NCBI RefSeq assembly: GCF_021513175.1
Contig: NZ_CP090953.1
Span: 1,235,001 to 1,299,000, forward strand
Direction: 5' to 3'
From: Sphingomonas sp. S2-65
GTDB lineage: Bacteria; Pseudomonadota; Alphaproteobacteria; Sphingomonadales; Sphingomonadaceae
DNA length: 64,000 bases
Positions 56,075 through 64,000 of the stretch are shown here, piece by piece. The notes beneath the pieces are model-generated. The model was not told the origin of the DNA, searched no databases, and was given only the letters and a program-made list of their open reading frames with translations. The translations under genes and the position numbers were made by a program. Each line of letters opens with the position of its first letter. The stretch's first letter is position 1.

Positions 56075-56422
56075 CTACCGGTCCGACCGGCTGACGATGT
56101 TGGCGGTCCCGTCGGGCGAGATCGTGATCATGTGGCTCTGGCCGCCATCGCAATTCGCGCGCCAGAGCGGCCGGCCATCCTGATCCTCCATCCGCTCCGA
56201 CGTCTTGACTGCCTGGCACGGCAGGTTCGCGTCGAGGATCGCGCGGATGAACACCACGTTGCGCTCACGCTCGGGAAGCGCCGCGACCCGCGCGCCGATA
56301 TCCTCGCCGGACGCGTTGGCGGTGAGATTGGCCGCCGCGTTCGACGCGGGCTCCCGCTCCTGCGCACCCTGGCAGCCCGCCAACGCCAGCGCGGCGCCTG
56401 CCATCCACAGCAACTGCTTCAT
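56075..56422 (-). CDS. Small lipoprotein, unknown function
   Basis: A 115-residue protein starting MKQLLWMAGAALALAGCQGA, with lipobox LAGC (Cys17) and Gln at +2, which predicts sorting to the outer membrane. The mature part has ERNVVFIRAILDANLPCQAV and LWRANCDGGQSHMITISPDG; the two cysteines may pair. I recognise no named family. GGGAG lies ten bases before ATG 56422. It is downstream of the amidohydrolase pair on the same strand (81-nt gap) and may be read from that operon. Confidence 0.8.
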   Translation of the reverse strand: MKQLLWMAGAALALAGCQGAQEREPASNAAANLTANASGEDIGARVAALPERERNVVFIRAILDANLPCQAVKTSERMEDQDGRPLWRANCDGGQSHMITISPDGTANIVSRSDR

Positions 56423-56503
56423 GTAGATCTCCCGATGCTTAGAGTCGGCAATGCCACAGACACCGCCAAGGTTCCGGGCGGGCAACGGCCCGCCCGGAGT
56501 CAC

Positions 56504-57811
56504 TCAGTGCTGGTACGCCTTGGGAAGCGCGCCTTCGCGCGGGTTCCAGTAACGGTCGCGCAGGCGGGTCTGGCGGCTGGTCATCGGCTGCTCGACACCG
56601 TCGATGAATACCTGCGTCGCCGAACTGCCGAGTTCGAGCGGATCGCCGTCCCAGATCACCACGTCGCCGCGCCGGCCGCTGCGTAGCGAGCCGAACTCGT
56701 CGCCCATGCCGAGCGCCTCGGCGGTGCGCGAAGAGATTGCGGCGAATGCCTCGCCCCAGCTCAGCCCGCTGGCGCCCGGGATCCTGCCCAGAGCAACCAG
56801 ATTGCCGGCATATTGCTTTTCCCAGCGCGCCTGGCGCGCTTCGTCCTGGTTGATCGTGCCGATGCCGACCAGCACGCCCGCCGTCTTCATCCGGCCGATG
56901 TTGGACTGAGTCGCCGCCAGTTGCTCGAAGGACGACGGCAGGTCGGCCACTGCGGAGGCGATCACCGGGACTCCCGCCGCCGCGATCTCACGCGCAACGG
57001 TCCAGCCTTCGGTCGCGCCGACCAGCACCAGCTTGAGCCCAGGCATCTCCCGCTTGAGCTGCAACAGCACCAATATGTCCGACGCCCGCTCGACATGCGC
57101 GAGCAGCAGCGTGCGGCCCTGTACCACCGGTACCAGCGCCTCGGCGTCGGCGCGGGTGAGCAGCGCCTCCTTGCCGCGATCGTTGAAGCCGGCGGGGTTG
57201 CGAACATAGTCGCGCACTTCAAACAGCGTGTTCTTGAGCAGCGCGTACGCCGCCGAGCGGCTGCCCCCCGCCGCACGCGCGCCAGCCTCGCCATATTCCA
57301 TGAACTGGAAGGCGCGCGGTTTGGTGACCGCGTCCATGTCGGCGCCGGTGTCGATCACTGCACCCTGCCCGGCGAAGATCGACCCGCTGCTGTTGTCGGG
57401 TGCGACCACGGCGCGGGTGACGCCCTCCAGCCGATTTACCGCCAGCGGGGTGCTCTTCGGGTTGACCGCCGGGGCGACGTCGAGCGCCGCGTCGAACGGC
57501 GAATTGGCCGCGCTGGTGTCGTTGGTCGCCTCGACGCCGTCGACTTCGACGATGCCCATGCGCGTGAAGCCCGCGAAGATGCCGGGCGATACCCAGCGCC
57601 CTCCGGCATCGATCACCCGCACGCCGGCGGGGACGGCCACTCCGGCACCGGCGGCGACCACGCGCCCGCCGCGTACGACGACGGTGCCGCCCTCGACCGG
57701 GGCCGAACCGTCGCCGACCACCAGCTTGGCATTGGTGATGGCGATGTCCTGCGCGCAGGCTGGTGCCGCGAGCCCGATGGCCGCGGCGGCGGAAAGAAGC
57801 AGCGCCTTCAT
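56504..57811 (-). CDS. Amidohydrolase-like protein lacking the HxH metal motif
   Basis: A 435-residue exported protein (MKALLLSAAAAIGLAAPACA). It keeps the amidohydrolase composite beta domain (ITNAKLVVGDGSAPVEGGTV, VIDAGGRWVSPG) and the end (SLRSGRRGDVVIWDGDPLEL), but where active enzymes have an HxH after PG-x-ID it reads GIFAGFTRMG, with GFT at residues 81-83. A single His in LLLAHVERA corresponds to a later position. It is therefore probably not a normal binuclear enzyme. ATG shares one base with the stop of the intact paralogue upstream (TGATG), so the two are made together and might form a heteromer. Confidence 0.88.
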   Translation of the reverse strand: MKALLLSAAAAIGLAAPACAQDIAITNAKLVVGDGSAPVEGGTVVVRGGRVVAAGAGVAVPAGVRVIDAGGRWVSPGIFAGFTRMGIVEVDGVEATNDTSAANSPFDAALDVAPAVNPKSTPLAVNRLEGVTRAVVAPDNSSGSIFAGQGAVIDTGADMDAVTKPRAFQFMEYGEAGARAAGGSRSAAYALLKNTLFEVRDYVRNPAGFNDRGKEALLTRADAEALVPVVQGRTLLLAHVERASDILVLLQLKREMPGLKLVLVGATEGWTVAREIAAAGVPVIASAVADLPSSFEQLAATQSNIGRMKTAGVLVGIGTINQDEARQARWEKQYAGNLVALGRIPGASGLSWGEAFAAISSRTAEALGMGDEFGSLRSGRRGDVVIWDGDPLELGSSATQVFIDGVEQPMTSRQTRLRDRYWNPREGALPKAYQH

Positions 57812-59226
57812 CACTTCACGTCCCCTTCGCCCGGCTGGCCCAGCTCGAAGTCCGACACCGGGCGGAGCTTCGGATTGTTGGCGTCATAGAGCAGCGCGCC
57901 GTCGACCCACACCATCTGCGGCCGGGTGTAGACGCTGAACGGGTTGCCGTTCCACAGCACCACGTCCGCCATCTTGCCTGGCTTCAGGCTGCCGGTGCGG
58001 TCGGCAATGCCCAGCGCCTTGGCCGGGTTGATCGCCAGCCAGCGCCATGCCTGCGCTTCGGAGATGCCGTACCCCGCCTTGATCCCGGACATGCGCGCCT
58101 TAGCGACTTCCTGGTTGAGGCGCTGGATGCCGTTCTCGTCGTCCGAATGGATCATCGCACAGGTGCCTTGCTTTTCGAGGATGGCAAGGTTCTCGTTCAC
58201 TGCGTCATAGGCTTCCATCTTGAAGCCGTACCAGTCGGCCCACACCGCCGCGCAGGTGTCGTTTTCCTTCAGAAGGTCGGCGATCTTGTACGCCTCGACC
58301 GCGTGGTGGAACGCCGTCACCTTGTAGCCGAACTCCTTGGCCATATCGAGGACGTTGGCCATTTCGTCGGCGCGGTAGCAATGGTTCTGGATCAGGATCT
58401 CACCGTCCAGCACGCCGCGCAGCGTGTCCATGGCGATGTCGCGGCCCGGCATCTCGCCGCCCTTGTCCTCATATCGGTCCCAGCGGCGCTTATACTCCGC
58501 GGCCTTAGCCCAGGTCTGGCGGTCGACGGCGATGTTGCCCATCCGCGTCGAGGGCTGCCGCCCCTTCGAGCCATAGACGCGCTTGGGGTTCTCGCCGCAC
58601 GCCATCTTGAGGCCGTACGGCGCGCCGGGGAACTTCATGCCCTGCATCGTGCGGGCATAGACGTTCTTGAGCACCACCGAACGTCCGCCGAACAGGTTGG
58701 CGGAGCCCGGCAGGATCTGCAGCGTGGTGACGCCGCCATTGGTCAGCGCGCGGCTGAAGCCCGGGTCCTGGGGCCAGACGCTGTGCTCGGCCCAGACGTC
58801 GGCGGTGACGGGACCGGTCGCCTCGTTCCCATCGGACAGCGCGGGCACGCCGGGCGAGGGATAGTCGCCCAGGTGGCTGTGGATGTCGATCACGCCGGGG
58901 GTGACGTACTTGCCCTGCCCGTCGATCACCGTCACATCGGCGTCGCGGCTGAGATTCTGCCCGACCGCGACGATCTTGCCGTCGCGAAACAGCACCGAGC
59001 CGCCTTCGATCCGACCGCCTTCACCGTCGAGCACGGTGACGTTGGTCACCAGCGTCGCCGCACCGGGATAGGCGTGGTAGGTCGATGGGTAAGGGTCGTG
59101 CGAATACCCCTTTCCCCTGCCCGGCGCGCGCGACTGATCCGCGCTCGCGGTCTCGGGCCTGGTTTGCGCAGTCGTGCATCCCGCCAGGGCCACAAGGCTG
59201 GCCCCCATCAGCATCGCTCGAATCAA
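57811..59226 (-). CDS. Amidohydrolase family lipoprotein
   Basis: A 471-residue metal-dependent hydrolase of the imidazolonepropionase/dipeptidase-like branch. The metal site HSH is at residues 116-118 (TPGVIDIHSHLGD); later His residues are in QNHCYRADE, TAFHHAVEAY and IHSDDEN. The N-terminus has lipobox LAGC (Cys17, +2 Thr), so it is an envelope lipoprotein. The start is TTG 59226 behind GGGGGA; ATG 59214 is an alternative. The C-terminal GSLKPGKMADVVLWNGNPFS is typical. The substrate is likely a peptide or cyclic amide but cannot be named. Confidence 0.88.
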   Translation of the reverse strand: MIRAMLMGASLVALAGCTTAQTRPETASADQSRAPGRGKGYSHDPYPSTYHAYPGAATLVTNVTVLDGEGGRIEGGSVLFRDGKIVAVGQNLSRDADVTVIDGQGKYVTPGVIDIHSHLGDYPSPGVPALSDGNEATGPVTADVWAEHSVWPQDPGFSRALTNGGVTTLQILPGSANLFGGRSVVLKNVYARTMQGMKFPGAPYGLKMACGENPKRVYGSKGRQPSTRMGNIAVDRQTWAKAAEYKRRWDRYEDKGGEMPGRDIAMDTLRGVLDGEILIQNHCYRADEMANVLDMAKEFGYKVTAFHHAVEAYKIADLLKENDTCAAVWADWYGFKMEAYDAVNENLAILEKQGTCAMIHSDDENGIQRLNQEVAKARMSGIKAGYGISEAQAWRWLAINPAKALGIADRTGSLKPGKMADVVLWNGNPFSVYTRPQMVWVDGALLYDANNPKLRPVSDFELGQPGEGDVK

Positions 59227-59446
59227 AATGCTTGTCCCCCAAAGGTCGGCCGGGCCGCCCGCGCCGTCCTGAAGTGATCGCCGGGTTCATCGCGCATTGC
59301 AAGCGGGCCGGCAGGGAACAGAAATCGCGCAGACAATTTGGTGTGTTGAACAAGTCTTCTCTGGAGTTTTACGGAGGTTCGCACATATTGTTAACCACTG
59401 TAGGGGCTTTGAGGGACCTCGCGGATCCTGTGCAGGGGCAGGTGAC

Positions 59447-62158
59447 TTGCGTGTAAGCAGCGTTGAATCGCGCCCGCTAGTAGATGCGGGGCAGAAAAAC
59501 CGATCGATTGCAGCGGCTATTGCTGTCGCTGCCTGTCTATGCAGCCTTGCATCCTTGATGGGCTGGCTGTTCGATTTTCCGCAACTGCGAACCTTCGGTT
59601 TCGACACCTTTCCCGTCCGCCCGCTGACCAGCCTTGGCCATCTAGCACTCGCTGCCGGTCTGCTGGCGGTGGTAGCAGAGAGGCCGCGCGTTGCGGTATT
59701 GCTGTGGCTTGTGCCGCTGGCGGTCGCGGAATCGTATCTGGTCGAGGCACTCACGCACGACGTGTGGAGTGTGGCGCGTCTGATCGGGGATGCCCCGAGC
59801 GCGGCAGCCGACGCCAGCGCCGTCGTGCGGCCTCGCGTCAGCAGCATAGCCATTCTCTTCCTGCTGACCCTGGCCGCCTATGGCTCGCTGGTCCGCAAAT
59901 GGCTGTCGGCCGAGATAGCGGGCCTGGTCGCGACGTTGATCCTCTGCCTGTCCGCCGCGGCGATCGTGCTGGTGCTGTTTTCCGAACCCGGCGGCGCGAC
60001 GCCCCGAGTCTTGATAGCGCCCATGCCCGCGGCGATATGCGGATTTGCGCTGTCACTCTCCTTGATCGTCCTCAGCATCGACCTGGGCTGGGTACGCGCG
60101 ATCGCCTCCAGGCGCGGCAATCTTTGGATGTTGGGGCTCCTGCCCGCAGCGCTGCTGCTGCCGGTGATCCCTTCGCTCCTCGAACTCTTCTTCCTGCGCG
60201 GAAAAGGCGTGTCGGTGGCGGCGACCGGGACGCTGGTCACCCTGTGCAACATGATGATCGTCGGCGTGATCGCCTATTGGTCAATCACGCGGATCGCCAA
60301 GGCGCAGGCGACCTCCATCGAGCTGTCGGAGGCGCTGAACGCGGCAACGGTCGCGATCACCACCGCCACCGGGCGCATCGTCTATTGGTCGGCGGGCTGC
60401 GAGAAGCTGTACGGCTGGAGCGCGGAGGAAGCTCAGGGGCAGAACAAATACGCCCTGCTTCGCTCCTTCTGCCCGATCCGCCCGACCGAGCCCCGCCCCA
60501 CGAACGGCGTTGCGCAGGAACTGGTGGAGCGCGACCGCAACGGTCGGGACATCTTCGTGATAGAACATGGCATCAGCGTGAGCAGCCCGGGACGGGAACC
60601 GGTGATCGCGCTCAAGATGACCGACGCGACCGAGCGCCGGAAGGCAGTCGAAGCGTTGAAGGAAACCGAGGAACGGCTTGCCGTCGCGGCGCTGGCGCAG
60701 GAATTGGGTGTCTTCGAATGGGACGTCGCGAGCGGGCGGATCGATTGGTCGCCCGGCACTGAATTGCGGCTCGGCCTGTACCCGGGAAGCATGTCCGATT
60801 TCGACAGCTGGAGCGCGCAGGTCGCGCCCGAGGACCTGCAGAGCAGCCTCGATACCATTGCCCGCGCGGTTCAGGCCCGGGCCGGCCGCTTCGGCTTCCG
60901 CTATCGCTTCCGCCAGCCCAATGGTGGCGTGCGCGCGGTGGAAGGGTCGTCCCGCGCCTTCTACGACGATGAGGGGAACCTCGTGCGCACGGTGGGGGTG
61001 ATCCTCGACATCACCGAACGCGAGGAACATGACTCGGAACTGCGCCAGCGCGAGGCACAGCTCCGCTCGATCCTTCAGGCCGTTCCGGACGCGATGATCG
61101 TCACCGACGACCAGGGAATCATCCAGCAGTTCAGCGCCGCGGCCGAGCGGCTGTGGGGCTACCGCTCGACCGACGTCGTGGGACGCCCCGCAACGATCCT
61201 GGTCCCGGAACAGATGCGCGAACCGCACATGACGGTGCTCCGCCGCTTCCTGCAACATGGCGAAGGCGTGATCGGTGACGTCCACACCAGCACCGCGGAG
61301 CTGGCCGACGGCCGCCGCTACCCGATCGAGATCCGCACCGGCGTGGCCAGGGTCGACGACCGCTTCCTGCTGACCATGTTCGTCCGCGACCTAAGCGAGC
61401 GGCTCGCGGCCGAGGAGCGCTTGAGCGATCTCAGCGCCGAAATCGCCCATGTCTCCCGGCAGAGCGCGATGAGCGAGCTTGCCGCCGATCTCGCGCACGA
61501 ATTGAACCAGCCGCTAAGCGCGACTTCCAATTATCTTTCGGCCGCGCGGATGCTGCTCGAACGGGGCGAAGGGGCGGAACGAGTCATCGAACTGCTCCGC
61601 TCCGGCGCCGATCAGACGCATCGCGCCGGGGAGATCATCCGGCGGATGCGCGCGTTCATGGCGCGCGGCGAAGTCGAGATGCGCGCCGAATCGATCGAGC
61701 GCACGGTGCGGGACGCGGCCGACCTGGTGCAGGTCGGCACCACCCACTTCAATATCCGGATTGCTTTCCAGCTCGATCCCGAGGTCAGGTTCGTCTTCGC
61801 CGACCGCATACAGGTACAGCAAGTGCTGGTGAACTTGATGCGCAATGCAATGGAGGCGCTCCGCAGTAGCGACCGGCCCGACCGCATCGTCACGATCGGA
61901 TCGCGCAAGACCGACGACCAGATGGTGGAACTAGCCGTCAGCGACAATGGTCCGGGCATTCCTGCGCAAGTATTGGAAAACATGTTCTCCCGCTTCACCA
62001 CGACAAAAGGCAGCCGCGGTGGAATGGGTATTGGACTTTCGATAAGCAAGCGTATCATCGAGGCACATGGCGGCTCGCTGAGTGCCGCCAACCAGCCGGG
62101 AGGAGGCGCGATCTTTCGTTTTACCTTGCCGATGATCGAAGGGGGTCACGATCAATGA
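59447..62158 (+). CDS. Membrane-bound PAS sensor histidine kinase (FixL-like)
   Basis: A kinase of about 903 residues. A membrane module with seven or eight helices (from IAAAIAVAACLCSLASLMGW to ATGTLVTLCNMMIVGVIAYW) resembles MASE-type sensors. Three PAS domains follow; the second begins EELAVAALAQELGVFEWDVA-like and the third ILQAVPDAMIVTDDQGIIQQ. The kinase core has ADLAHELNQPLSATSNYLSA, the H-box of the FixL/DctB type, and a HATPase with NLMRNAMEAL and GMGIGLSISKRII. No haem-binding His of FixL was confirmed. The start is uncertain: TTG 59447 is proposed because no ATG precedes the first helix in a good context. It overlaps the regulator gene as ATGA. Confidence 0.85.
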   Translation: MRVSSVESRPLVDAGQKNRSIAAAIAVAACLCSLASLMGWLFDFPQLRTFGFDTFPVRPLTSLGHLALAAGLLAVVAERPRVAVLLWLVPLAVAESYLVEALTHDVWSVARLIGDAPSAAADASAVVRPRVSSIAILFLLTLAAYGSLVRKWLSAEIAGLVATLILCLSAAAIVLVLFSEPGGATPRVLIAPMPAAICGFALSLSLIVLSIDLGWVRAIASRRGNLWMLGLLPAALLLPVIPSLLELFFLRGKGVSVAATGTLVTLCNMMIVGVIAYWSITRIAKAQATSIELSEALNAATVAITTATGRIVYWSAGCEKLYGWSAEEAQGQNKYALLRSFCPIRPTEPRPTNGVAQELVERDRNGRDIFVIEHGISVSSPGREPVIALKMTDATERRKAVEALKETEERLAVAALAQELGVFEWDVASGRIDWSPGTELRLGLYPGSMSDFDSWSAQVAPEDLQSSLDTIARAVQARAGRFGFRYRFRQPNGGVRAVEGSSRAFYDDEGNLVRTVGVILDITEREEHDSELRQREAQLRSILQAVPDAMIVTDDQGIIQQFSAAAERLWGYRSTDVVGRPATILVPEQMREPHMTVLRRFLQHGEGVIGDVHTSTAELADGRRYPIEIRTGVARVDDRFLLTMFVRDLSERLAAEERLSDLSAEIAHVSRQSAMSELAADLAHELNQPLSATSNYLSAARMLLERGEGAERVIELLRSGADQTHRAGEIIRRMRAFMARGEVEMRAESIERTVRDAADLVQVGTTHFNIRIAFQLDPEVRFVFADRIQVQQVLVNLMRNAMEALRSSDRPDRIVTIGSRKTDDQMVELAVSDNGPGIPAQVLENMFSRFTTTKGSRGGMGIGLSISKRIIEAHGGSLSAANQPGGGAIFRFTLPMIEGGHDQ

Positions 62159-62769
62159 CGAGAACGGTTTACATCGTGGACGATGACGATGCGGTCCGCG
62201 CATCGCTGCATACACTGCTTTCCATCCGCAACGACCTGCTGATCCGCAGCTACCGTTCAGGGGATGCGTTTCTTCAGGAAGTGGGCGATCTCGACCCAGG
62301 TGTCGTATTGCTCGATTTCCACATGCCGGGGGCGACCGGGCTGGACGTGCTCAACGCGCTGGGCAAGAACCCGAAGTTCGTTGCGATCGTGCTGACCGGA
62401 CAGGGCAATGTCGGGCTCGCGGTCCAGGCGATGAAGGCCGGCGCGCTCGATTTCGTCGAAAAGCCGTACGAAGCCGAAGTGCTGATGCAGCTGGTCGACA
62501 CCGCCTTTGCGCGGCTGGAACAAGGCAGCGAGGCGGCGGCCCGAGTCAACGCCGCCGAGGTCAAGATCGCCAAGCTTTCGCCAAGGGAAACCGACGTATT
62601 GAAGGGCCTGATCGAAGGCCGCTCGAACAAGATCATCGCCTTCGAACTGGACATCAGCCCCCGCACGGTCGAGATCTACCGTGCCAACCTCATGGAAAAA
62701 CTCGAGGTCCGCAGCCTTTCCGAAGCGCTGCGTATCGCCTTTGCCGCAGGACTATTTCCGAACAGCTGA
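62155..62769 (+). CDS. FixJ-like response regulator
   Basis: A 204-residue regulator. The receiver has VDDDDAVR, D54 in LLDFHMPGATG, LTGQG and K in FVEKPYEAEV; the LuxR-type domain is LSPRETDVLKGLIEGRSNKI through SPRTVEIYRANLMEKLEVRS. All match FixJ, including spacing. It is coupled to the upstream kinase by a four-base overlap. The regulated genes are unknown; FixLJ pairs respond to oxygen in rhizobia, but the sensor here has a different membrane module. Confidence 0.93.
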   Translation: MTRTVYIVDDDDAVRASLHTLLSIRNDLLIRSYRSGDAFLQEVGDLDPGVVLLDFHMPGATGLDVLNALGKNPKFVAIVLTGQGNVGLAVQAMKAGALDFVEKPYEAEVLMQLVDTAFARLEQGSEAAARVNAAEVKIAKLSPRETDVLKGLIEGRSNKIIAFELDISPRTVEIYRANLMEKLEVRSLSEALRIAFAAGLFPNS

Positions 62770-62782
62770 AGAATACGGCTGC

Positions 62783-62815
62783 GCCTCTCTCCGTCGCACT
62801 CAGACGGAGAGAGGC
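62783..62815 (+). terminator. Hairpin after the FixJ-like gene
   Basis: A perfect 13-bp stem (GCCTCTCTCCGTC with GACGGAGAGAGGC) around a 7-nt loop, 13 bases after the stop at 62769. There is no T run, so termination efficiency is doubtful, but position and stability support a 3'-end role. Confidence 0.6.
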
Positions 62816-62928
62816 TACGGCACCCGGCAGAACTTCTCCATCTGCATCGAGCGAGGTGGCAGAAAGGTGCGGGCCGCAGCCACCCGATCAAACGTAGACA
62901 TCTGGCCCGTCGTGCAGGTTACGATTCG

Positions 62929-62950
62929 TCCTAAGGGAAACTCCCTAGGA
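62929..62950. promoter_or_regulatory. Imperfect palindrome upstream of the chemoreceptor gene
   Basis: TCCTAAGGGA and TCCCTAGGA face each other around AAC, with one bulged base. A TACAAT hexamer at 62976-62981 could be a -10 element for the chemoreceptor at 63030, but no good -35 was found 16-18 nt upstream. The palindrome may be an operator; the evidence is weak. Confidence 0.35.
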
Positions 62951-63029
62951 TCAACTCTTGTGTGGCCATCCCCTCTACAATACTCGTGATGGGTCTAGGC
63001 CCGCTTGTTGATCCAGGCTTGGAGTGGGG

Positions 63030-64000
63030 ATGTTAAAGACGTTCAATAATTGGCGCTTGTCGAAAAAGATGATCGTTGCGTTCAGTGCGCTCGGTCTGGT
63101 CATGATGAGCATCGCGGGGGCAGGCATCTATGTGATGTCAGAACTGGGTTCCATCGCCACTCGCCATGTCGAGCGCGGCGTTGCAGGCACGGAAGCCCTC
63201 GGACAGATGATGTCGCATCTGCGCGAACATCGCATCATTGCCATTTCCCAAATCACCCCCTCGTCCGACGCGGATCGGCAGAAGTACGTCGATCGCTATG
63301 CTGCGAATAAGGAGGCCCTGAAGAAGGACATAGCCGCCTATGAGCCTCTCGCGGGTGACTTCGCGCCGAACCTGAGGAAGATCGAAGCAGACATCGCGGC
63401 GCTGGAAAGCGTCAACGAGCAGATCTTCAAGCTGACGCTTAACCAGGGCATGGCGGCGGCGCTTCCGTATTCGAAGGCGGAGGGCAAGGATGCTTCCAGC
63501 GCGGCGCTCAAGGACGTCGAAGACCTGGTAGAGCTTCATCGCGAACGATCGACAGCCGCCAACGAGGCGGGTCAGGCCTTCGCCTCCAAGGCATTTTGGA
63601 CCGTGCTGGCGATTTCCGTGCTCGGGATCATCGCACTGGCCTTCATCTGGAAGCTGATCGCGAAGACGGTATCCGCACCGTTGGCCGAGCTGTCGAAGGC
63701 AACCTCCACACTTGCCGAGGGTGGTGAAGTCCAAGTCCCGCACCGCGACCGTGCGGACGAGCTCGGCGAAGTAGCGCAGGCGGTGGAGTTGTTCCGCCTC
63801 GCCGCGGTAAACCGCGCCGAGACGGATCGAAAGATGGCTGAAACTCAAAAGATCGTCACCTCGACACTGCGGGAGGGCTTGTCTGCGCTTAGCCAAGGTG
63901 ACCTGACCGCTCAGATCCATGCCGACTATCCCGCAGATTATGCCGAGCTCAAGACCAACTTCAACGAAGCGCTTGCGAGCCTGCGCACGCTGATCGGCTC
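63030..64000 (+). CDS. Methyl-accepting chemotaxis protein (3' end outside window)
   Basis: Transmembrane chemoreceptor; 323 codons are visible from ATG 63030 (ribosome site GGAG). It starts MLKTFNNWRLSKKMIVAFSA with helix 1, a four-helix-bundle periplasmic region of about 160 residues (HVERGVAGTEALGQMMSHLR; DIAALESVNEQIFKLTLNQG), helix 2 (FWTVLAISVLGIIALAFIWK) and a HAMP domain (VSAPLAELSKATSTLAEGGE, RADELGEVAQAVELFRLAAV). A second HAMP-like stretch (LREGLSALSQGDLTAQIHAD) is under way at the window edge. The methyl-accepting signalling domain would follow downstream. Confidence 0.92.
   Translation, partial: MLKTFNNWRLSKKMIVAFSALGLVMMSIAGAGIYVMSELGSIATRHVERGVAGTEALGQMMSHLREHRIIAISQITPSSDADRQKYVDRYAANKEALKKDIAAYEPLAGDFAPNLRKIEADIAALESVNEQIFKLTLNQGMAAALPYSKAEGKDASSAALKDVEDLVELHRERSTAANEAGQAFASKAFWTVLAISVLGIIALAFIWKLIAKTVSAPLAELSKATSTLAEGGEVQVPHRDRADELGEVAQAVELFRLAAVNRAETDRKMAETQKIVTSTLREGLSALSQGDLTAQIHADYPADYAELKTNFNEALASLRTLIG

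Noticed and set aside
62976..62981. TACAAT as a -10 element for the chemoreceptor gene
   Set aside because: No acceptable -35 hexamer lies 16-18 nt upstream, so no promoter is called.

Overview
The window is GC-rich, densely packed DNA with no insertion sequences, phage genes or CRISPR. Protein content (RpoB, LepA, TorF-type porin, SCPU-like chaperone-usher fimbriae, PhoX, a FixL/FixJ-like pair, many ATGA/GTGA gene overlaps) points to the chromosome of an alphaproteobacterium, most likely Sphingomonas or a close relative. The genus is an inference; no 16S gene is present.

Layout. 1-4.1 kb: rpoB (3' end outside the window) with a clear housekeeping promoter and no rplJL upstream. 4.2-7.8 kb: a HAD phosphatase plus a ketopantoate-reductase-like gene, facing a compact molybdate uptake operon modABC. 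7.9-12.3 kb: a short-chain dehydrogenase, then a two-gene unit made of a sugar aminotransferase fused to an FAD/NAD(P)H oxidoreductase and a family-2 glycosyltransferase. 12.4-19.7 kb: small envelope proteins, a FadL-type porin, lepA coupled to a class II cyclic-nucleotide phosphodiesterase, DUF72 and tRNA-Pro(CGG). 19.8-29.9 kb: a chaperone-usher fimbrial cluster bracketed by a hybrid sensor kinase, a receiver protein and an Hpt protein on one side and a NarL-type regulator on the other. 30.2-38.9 kb: a porin and a 27-aa peptide in front of the complete high-affinity potassium system kdpFABCDE.

39-55.9 kb is the largest functional block. It holds a type II secretion system (gspC to gspN, no gspO) in several divergent operons, with a Tat-type substrate-binding protein and a Crp/Fnr regulator inserted. 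A second, compact set of inner-membrane platform genes (PilN/GspL-like, GspM-b-like, GspC/PilP-like) is divergent from a large PhoX-family phosphatase. Their shared intergenic region carries three GTCAC/GTCGC elements at an exact 11-nt period, which looks like a Pho box. The simplest reading is phosphate-starvation control of a PhoX enzyme and of an accessory secretion platform.

56-64 kb: a small lipoprotein, two translationally coupled amidohydrolases (one lacking the HxH metal motif), a membrane PAS sensor kinase with a FixJ-like regulator, and the 5' part of a chemotaxis receptor that runs off the window.

The observations most worth follow-up are the aminotransferase-oxidoreductase fusion beside a glycosyltransferase, the PhoX/second secretion platform with its Pho box, the phosphorelay around the fimbrial operon, and an inverted repeat that overlaps the gspF ribosome binding site.
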